Positions 4,754-7,486 of a stretch of 7,486 bases of DNA are shown one piece after another. Position 1 is the first letter of the stretch; every line of letters begins with the position of its first letter. The position numbers were made by a program, and so were the translations under genes. This DNA is from DHVE2 group archaeon (GTDB lineage: Archaea; Thermoplasmatota; Thermoplasmata; Thermoplasmatales; Aciduliprofundaceae): contig JALSPD010000156.1 in assembly GCA_026986135.1 (NCBI GenBank), forward strand, positions 1 through 7,486, written 5' to 3'. The notes beneath the pieces were generated by a model. The model was given only the letters and a program-made list of their open reading frames with translations, was not told where the DNA came from and ran no database searches.

Positions 4754-4774
4754 ACACGGTAATTGAAGTTATAA

Positions 4775-4782
4775 ATATATAA
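4775..4782 (-). promoter_or_regulatory. TATA box for the HAD hydrolase gene
   Basis: The minus strand reads TTATATAT, centred about 25 bp before the ATG at 4753. A second AT-rich box (TTTATAAC, 4769-4776) overlaps it but is closer to the start than usual. Confidence 0.55.
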
Positions 4783-4808
4783 TTGACGGACTCTCACATA
4801 GGTAACAT

Positions 4809-4817
4809 TATTATATG
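4809..4817 (+). promoter_or_regulatory. TATA box for radB
   Basis: TATTATATG is centred about 24 bp before the GTG at 4837. It lies downstream of the TTG at 4783 that would open the longest frame, which makes the GTG the better start. Confidence 0.55.
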
Positions 4818-4836
4818 CCCTGTGTATTGCAACACC

Positions 4837-5511
4837 GTGGAAGAGAGAATACCGAGTGGATGTTCCACCATAGATTCACTTCTTGGCGGTGGATTTGAGA
4901 GAGGGTGCATAACTGAAATATACGGGGAGGCTGGATCAGGAAAAACAAACATATGCCTACAAACAGCGGTAATGGTGGCAAAATCAGGCAACAGTGTAGT
5001 TTACGTGGATACAGAAGGTGTATCTATGGAGAGATTGAGGCAGCTCGGCGCCACGGAGGAAGTGGCAAAAAACATAATTTTTTACAAGGTGTACAAATTC
5101 TCTCAACAGGCAGATGTTATTGAAAAGGTAGCTACACTCGTTATGAGAAAGAAGGATATCCCTCTGGTAATAGTGGATTCTTTAACAGAGTACTATCGGG
5201 CAGAAAGGGGTGTCGGGGAGGATACAGGAACACAGAGATCCCTTGCATGGCAACTCGCAGTGCTAAATACCCTCGCAAGAAAGATGAATATTGCCGTTCT
5301 CGTAACCAACCAGGTCTACATGGATACCAGCACAGGTGAGATAAAGCCAATAGGTGGACATGCCCTACATCACAATGCCAAAACAATAATTATGCTAAAG
5401 AAAATAGGCAACGGATTCAGAGAAGCTGTGCTTGTTAAACATCGTTCTATGGAAGAGGGAAAAACCGTTAGATTCTACATAGCAAAGGATGGTATTAGAG
5501 GCGTTGAGTGA
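4837..5511 (+). CDS. radB: DNA repair and recombination protein RadB
   Basis: A 224-residue RecA/Rad51-family ATPase from GTG 4837. The protein opens with an MEERIPSGCSTIDSLLGGGF-type start, then ERGCITEIYG, as RadB proteins do, with no Rad51/RadA-type N-terminal helix-hairpin-helix domain. Walker A is GEAGSGKT (30-37), Walker B is LVIVD (110-114), followed by SLTEYYRAE, a Q-rich TNQVY segment (157-161) and the GGHALHHNAK DNA-binding loop (173-182). RadB is a euryarchaeal RadA paralogue thought to assist RadA in homologous recombination; it binds DNA and has weak ATPase activity. The start is not at TTG 4783, because that would place the TATA box inside the coding region and give an N-terminus unlike the family. 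The gene is divergent from the HAD gene and ends 17 bp before the convergent rqcH gene. Confidence 0.93.
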   Translation: MEERIPSGCSTIDSLLGGGFERGCITEIYGEAGSGKTNICLQTAVMVAKSGNSVVYVDTEGVSMERLRQLGATEEVAKNIIFYKVYKFSQQADVIEKVATLVMRKKDIPLVIVDSLTEYYRAERGVGEDTGTQRSLAWQLAVLNTLARKMNIAVLVTNQVYMDTSTGEIKPIGGHALHHNAKTIIMLKKIGNGFREAVLVKHRSMEEGKTVRFYIAKDGIRGVE

Positions 5512-5528
5512 GCAGGTAGTATCTCGTA

Positions 5529-7298
5529 TCAGAGATTAACAATCTTTATTTTCCCGGGGGGAAGGATATGAAGAAGTTCCTCCACCGGAACTCCGTAAAT
5601 CTCTGAAAGTTTCCTAGCCACACGTTCCTTCTTTTCTTCTCCTGGCTCAATGATCACGTATTTATCGGTGTAGGCCCTAACAGCATCCACAGGTCCGCAC
5701 ATAACAAGATCCACACCCTGATAGTTTATTTTTCCAACCGCAAGCCGGAGAGGTACCTTGTGTATGTAATTTCTTTTCCCATGTATGACCCATGCACCTT
5801 TTGCCACATACTCCCCGCTTTCTCCCATCTTACTTACCTGAGAGGGATACACCCAGTAGGCACTTAAATTACCAAGACCCGCATTCCAAGCTTTTGACAT
5901 ACTTACAGCAAACTGTGCCGCCTCCTGTAGTGTTTTTTCCCCTATATCTCGGCCGTCTGCCTTTATGACCACGCTGGGTGCACCGTGAATATCCGCATGC
6001 ATGTAAAGATCTCTGTCTCCAAGGTGCTTTTTCACCACCTCTTCATTGGTTTTTGCATCCTTACCTGCAATGACCACATGCCCCTCTGAACTCAAAAACC
6101 ACCTGTACTTTTCAAACCAGAACCTTCTCCTTGATTTCCTTTTTTCCTTTTTCTTCTTCTCCCGTGCCTCCTTTTTTATTCTCTCCTCTATTTCAGCAAT
6201 TGCCTTCATCGCACCTTTTATCTTTTCTCTTGCCTTCTTGGCGCGTTCATAATACAATGTTGCGTTTTCTCCAGGGGATTTATCCACATGGAGATAAAAT
6301 TCAATTCCATCAAAATTTACAGTTATTCTCTTGTTTGTGACCTTAATCTCACCCCGTCTGGCCCTGTTCAACAGCGCCTCTATTTCCTGAAAATGGGCAT
6401 ATATGGTGTCTCCTATTTTTCTATTTATCTCCTCCTCCCTTTTGAATTCTTCAATTTTCTTTCTCTGCATTTCTTTTATTGCTAAAAGTTTTGGATCCTC
6501 TGTACCCATCCTCTGAAACTTTGAAAGGTATTCACGAAGACATTCGTTCATATCATCAAATTTTTTGAAATCGTCGCTCCTATGCATTAACCGTACAGGT
6601 GAGAAGAAATCAGAATATAGATAGCAGCCATCAAAATCAAAAATTGATTTAACTGCATTCTTAACCCTCTCACATTCTTCATCATCAAGCTCCCTTTTAT
6701 TCTTGTCCACCGAGGCACGATAACATACCTCTTCGGCATACCTTCCAAGGTTATACTCTGATGCAAGAAATCTAACAAGATCTCTTCCACTATCATACAG
6801 ATTATCACAAAGAGATTCAATCTCAAGCAATGGATTATGACCTCCAGGAGGCGGAACGTATTCATATCCACGCAAAATAGAGCGATGTCTCCACTCTCTT
6901 TCAACATAAGCCCTTTCAATAACCCCGTCCTTCACCACGATAACATTACCGCCCCCAAACAACTCAAAAATAAGGCTGTAATCCCCAACATCAAAGATTA
7001 CGATCCTGTCAAAATTGATCTGTTGAAACCTCAAAATTTTCCTGTTGTTGAATCTCTTACGCAGATACATCACAAACATGCTTGGAGTTTCAGGTGTTTC
7101 ACGCTCATCAAAAAACAAGAAACCACCTAGGGAGATATATAAACTACGGGTTTTTCCCTTGTATATCTTTAAAAGGAATTCTCTCTCACCCACCTGATAA
7201 ATCTTCTTGATGAATCCACCCTCAATCTTATCCCTGTTTTCTACAATCCACGCATTGATGTCAAGGGAGAGCATGGCATCTTTTGGTTTGGTGGCCAT
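5529..7298 (-). CDS. rqcH: RqcH/NEMF-family NFACT protein (ribosome-associated quality control)
   Basis: A 589-residue NFACT-family protein, homologous to bacterial RqcH/FbpA and eukaryotic Rqc2/NEMF. These bind the 60S/50S subunit carrying a stalled peptidyl-tRNA and, in bacteria, recruit Ala-tRNA to add alanine tails. An NFACT-N domain covers about 10-200 and includes INFDRIVIF with D97-R98, the pair important for tRNA recruitment in RqcH. A middle region with helical coiled-coil (about 270-392, very Lys/Glu/Arg-rich at 370-392) follows. The NFACT-R domain begins near FWFEKYRWF (393-401) and contains the conserved DLYMHADIHGAPSVVIK (430-446). No separate NFACT-C domain is evident, as usual for prokaryotic members. 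The start is M at 7298: a TATA box lies 26 bp upstream and overlaps the two alternative ATGs at 7322 and 7319. Function as the archaeal RqcH is inferred from family. Confidence 0.92.
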   Translation of the reverse strand: MATKPKDAMLSLDINAWIVENRDKIEGGFIKKIYQVGEREFLLKIYKGKTRSLYISLGGFLFFDERETPETPSMFVMYLRKRFNNRKILRFQQINFDRIVIFDVGDYSLIFELFGGGNVIVVKDGVIERAYVEREWRHRSILRGYEYVPPPGGHNPLLEIESLCDNLYDSGRDLVRFLASEYNLGRYAEEVCYRASVDKNKRELDDEECERVKNAVKSIFDFDGCYLYSDFFSPVRLMHRSDDFKKFDDMNECLREYLSKFQRMGTEDPKLLAIKEMQRKKIEEFKREEEINRKIGDTIYAHFQEIEALLNRARRGEIKVTNKRITVNFDGIEFYLHVDKSPGENATLYYERAKKAREKIKGAMKAIAEIEERIKKEAREKKKKEKRKSRRRFWFEKYRWFLSSEGHVVIAGKDAKTNEEVVKKHLGDRDLYMHADIHGAPSVVIKADGRDIGEKTLQEAAQFAVSMSKAWNAGLGNLSAYWVYPSQVSKMGESGEYVAKGAWVIHGKRNYIHKVPLRLAVGKINYQGVDLVMCGPVDAVRAYTDKYVIIEPGEEKKERVARKLSEIYGVPVEELLHILPPGKIKIVNL

Positions 7299-7320
7299 GT
7301 ACACAGGACATAGCACCATC

Positions 7321-7328
7321 AATATAAG
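7321..7328 (-). promoter_or_regulatory. TATA box for rqcH
   Basis: The minus strand reads CTTATATT, centred 26-27 bp before the ATG at 7298. It overlaps the two upstream in-frame ATGs (7322 and 7319), which rules them out as usual starts. Confidence 0.6.
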
Positions 7329-7372
7329 TTTAGCGAATTCAGTGATTATAAGAGAGGCTGTTATGAAAAATA

Positions 7373-7382
7373 CTATATATTA
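7373..7382 (+). promoter_or_regulatory. TATA box for the gene at the right edge
   Basis: CTATATATTA is centred about 22 bp before ATG 7399 and 34 bp before ATG 7411. The interval 7299-7398 otherwise holds only the divergent rqcH promoter. Confidence 0.5.
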
Positions 7383-7398
7383 TGAGTTCATATATGCA

Positions 7399-7486
7399 AT
7401 GGGTGAAAAAATGGAAGACCCGAACAACAACATGCAGGGGCAGATGCCCCATGAAGAACAGATGCCTCCACCTGAACCACCGGAAA
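7399..7486 (+). CDS. Unidentified protein, N-terminal start only (Met/Pro/Glu/Gln-rich)
   Basis: An open frame runs from ATG 7399 to the window edge, giving 29 codons. The peptide begins MGEKMEDPNNNMQGQMP and continues into HEEQMPPPEPPE. It is hydrophilic, acidic and rich in Met, Pro and Gln with two QMP copies, so it looks like a disordered cytosolic N-terminal tail preceding a domain outside the window. A TATA box lies about 22 bp upstream. ATG 7411 is an alternative start, preceded by GGGTGA, which could act as a Shine-Dalgarno site about 5 nt away. Another open frame from ATG 7394 gives a Cys/Arg-rich peptide that looks less natural. I cannot identify the family. Confidence 0.55.
   Translation, partial: MGEKMEDPNNNMQGQMPHEEQMPPPEPPE

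Noticed and set aside
5521..5536. ATCTC-GTATCA-GAGAT inverted repeat between radB and rqcH ends
   Set aside because: Only a 5-bp AT/GC-mixed stem with no clear T-run directly after; too weak to call a terminator.
6125..6195. Long pyrimidine tract on the + strand
   Set aside because: Explained by AAA/GAA/AGA codons of the basic coiled-coil in rqcH rather than by a regulatory or structural element.
6046..6485. Phe/Ser-rich + strand frames with hydrophobic look
   Set aside because: They arise from the complement of the Lys/Glu/Arg coiled-coil codons of rqcH, which makes a pyrimidine-rich strand; not genes.
7336..7341. GAATTC in the rqcH divergent region
   Set aside because: A 6-bp palindrome is expected by chance and does not extend further.
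1..7486. Search for CRISPR repeats, insertion sequences, tRNA genes and toxin-antitoxin pairs
   Set aside because: No spaced direct repeats, transposase, terminal inverted repeats, cloverleaf-like gene or toxin-type small gene pair was seen by eye; the region reads as ordinary chromosomal backbone.

Overview
The window looks archaeal and, more narrowly, euryarchaeal. It encodes RadB (the euryarchaeal RecA/Rad51 paralogue), an archaeal-type NFACT/RqcH protein, a Ras/Rab-like small GTPase and an archaeal-type phosphoribulokinase. Every promoter I can place is an archaeal TATA box about 22-28 bp upstream of a start codon, which implies leaderless mRNAs. The only clear Shine-Dalgarno site belongs to the second gene of a two-gene operon. 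A lineage near Aciduliprofundum/Thermoplasmatota would fit, but I hold that loosely. I see no mobile elements, CRISPR array, tRNA or rRNA.

Layout, left to right. (1) 2-136, + strand: 3' end of a class II lysyl-tRNA synthetase gene. (2) 176-958, +: membrane protein with a pore-loop-like segment and a C-terminal RCK_C/TrkA-C domain. (3) 1775 down to 967, -: an operon of a secreted or membrane-anchored protein and a small zinc-ribbon protein, overlapping as ATGA. (4) 1886-2839, +: phosphoribulokinase. (5) 3481 down to 2831, -: tRNA-binding OB-fold protein with a helical N-terminal extension. (6) 3599-4114, +: Rab-like small GTPase. (7) 4753 down to 4094, -: HAD phosphatase. (8) 4837-5511, +: RadB. 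(9) 7298 down to 5529, -: RqcH/NEMF-family NFACT protein. (10) 7399-end, +: start of an unidentified Met/Pro/Glu-rich protein.

The architecture is unusual in being almost strictly alternating. Eleven genes change strand eight times, giving four divergent promoter regions of 83-117 bp and four tail-to-tail pairs that nearly touch or overlap (by 9 and 21 bp). Two of the divergent regions hold a short palindrome close to midway between the two TATA boxes, possible shared operators. Most genes are therefore single transcription units and neighbourhood says little about shared function. A loose translation theme exists (LysRS, tRNA-binding OB protein, RqcH), beside one candidate carbon-metabolism enzyme (phosphoribulokinase) and one recombination gene (radB).

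The points most worth following are the phosphoribulokinase, whose role depends on whether RuBisCO is present elsewhere in the genome; the GTPase, which carries Pro and Glu where Ras has Gly12 and Gln61; the RCK_C membrane protein with a TrkH/KtrB-like pore-loop motif; and three start codons (GTPase, radB, rqcH) that TATA positions move downstream of the longest open frame.
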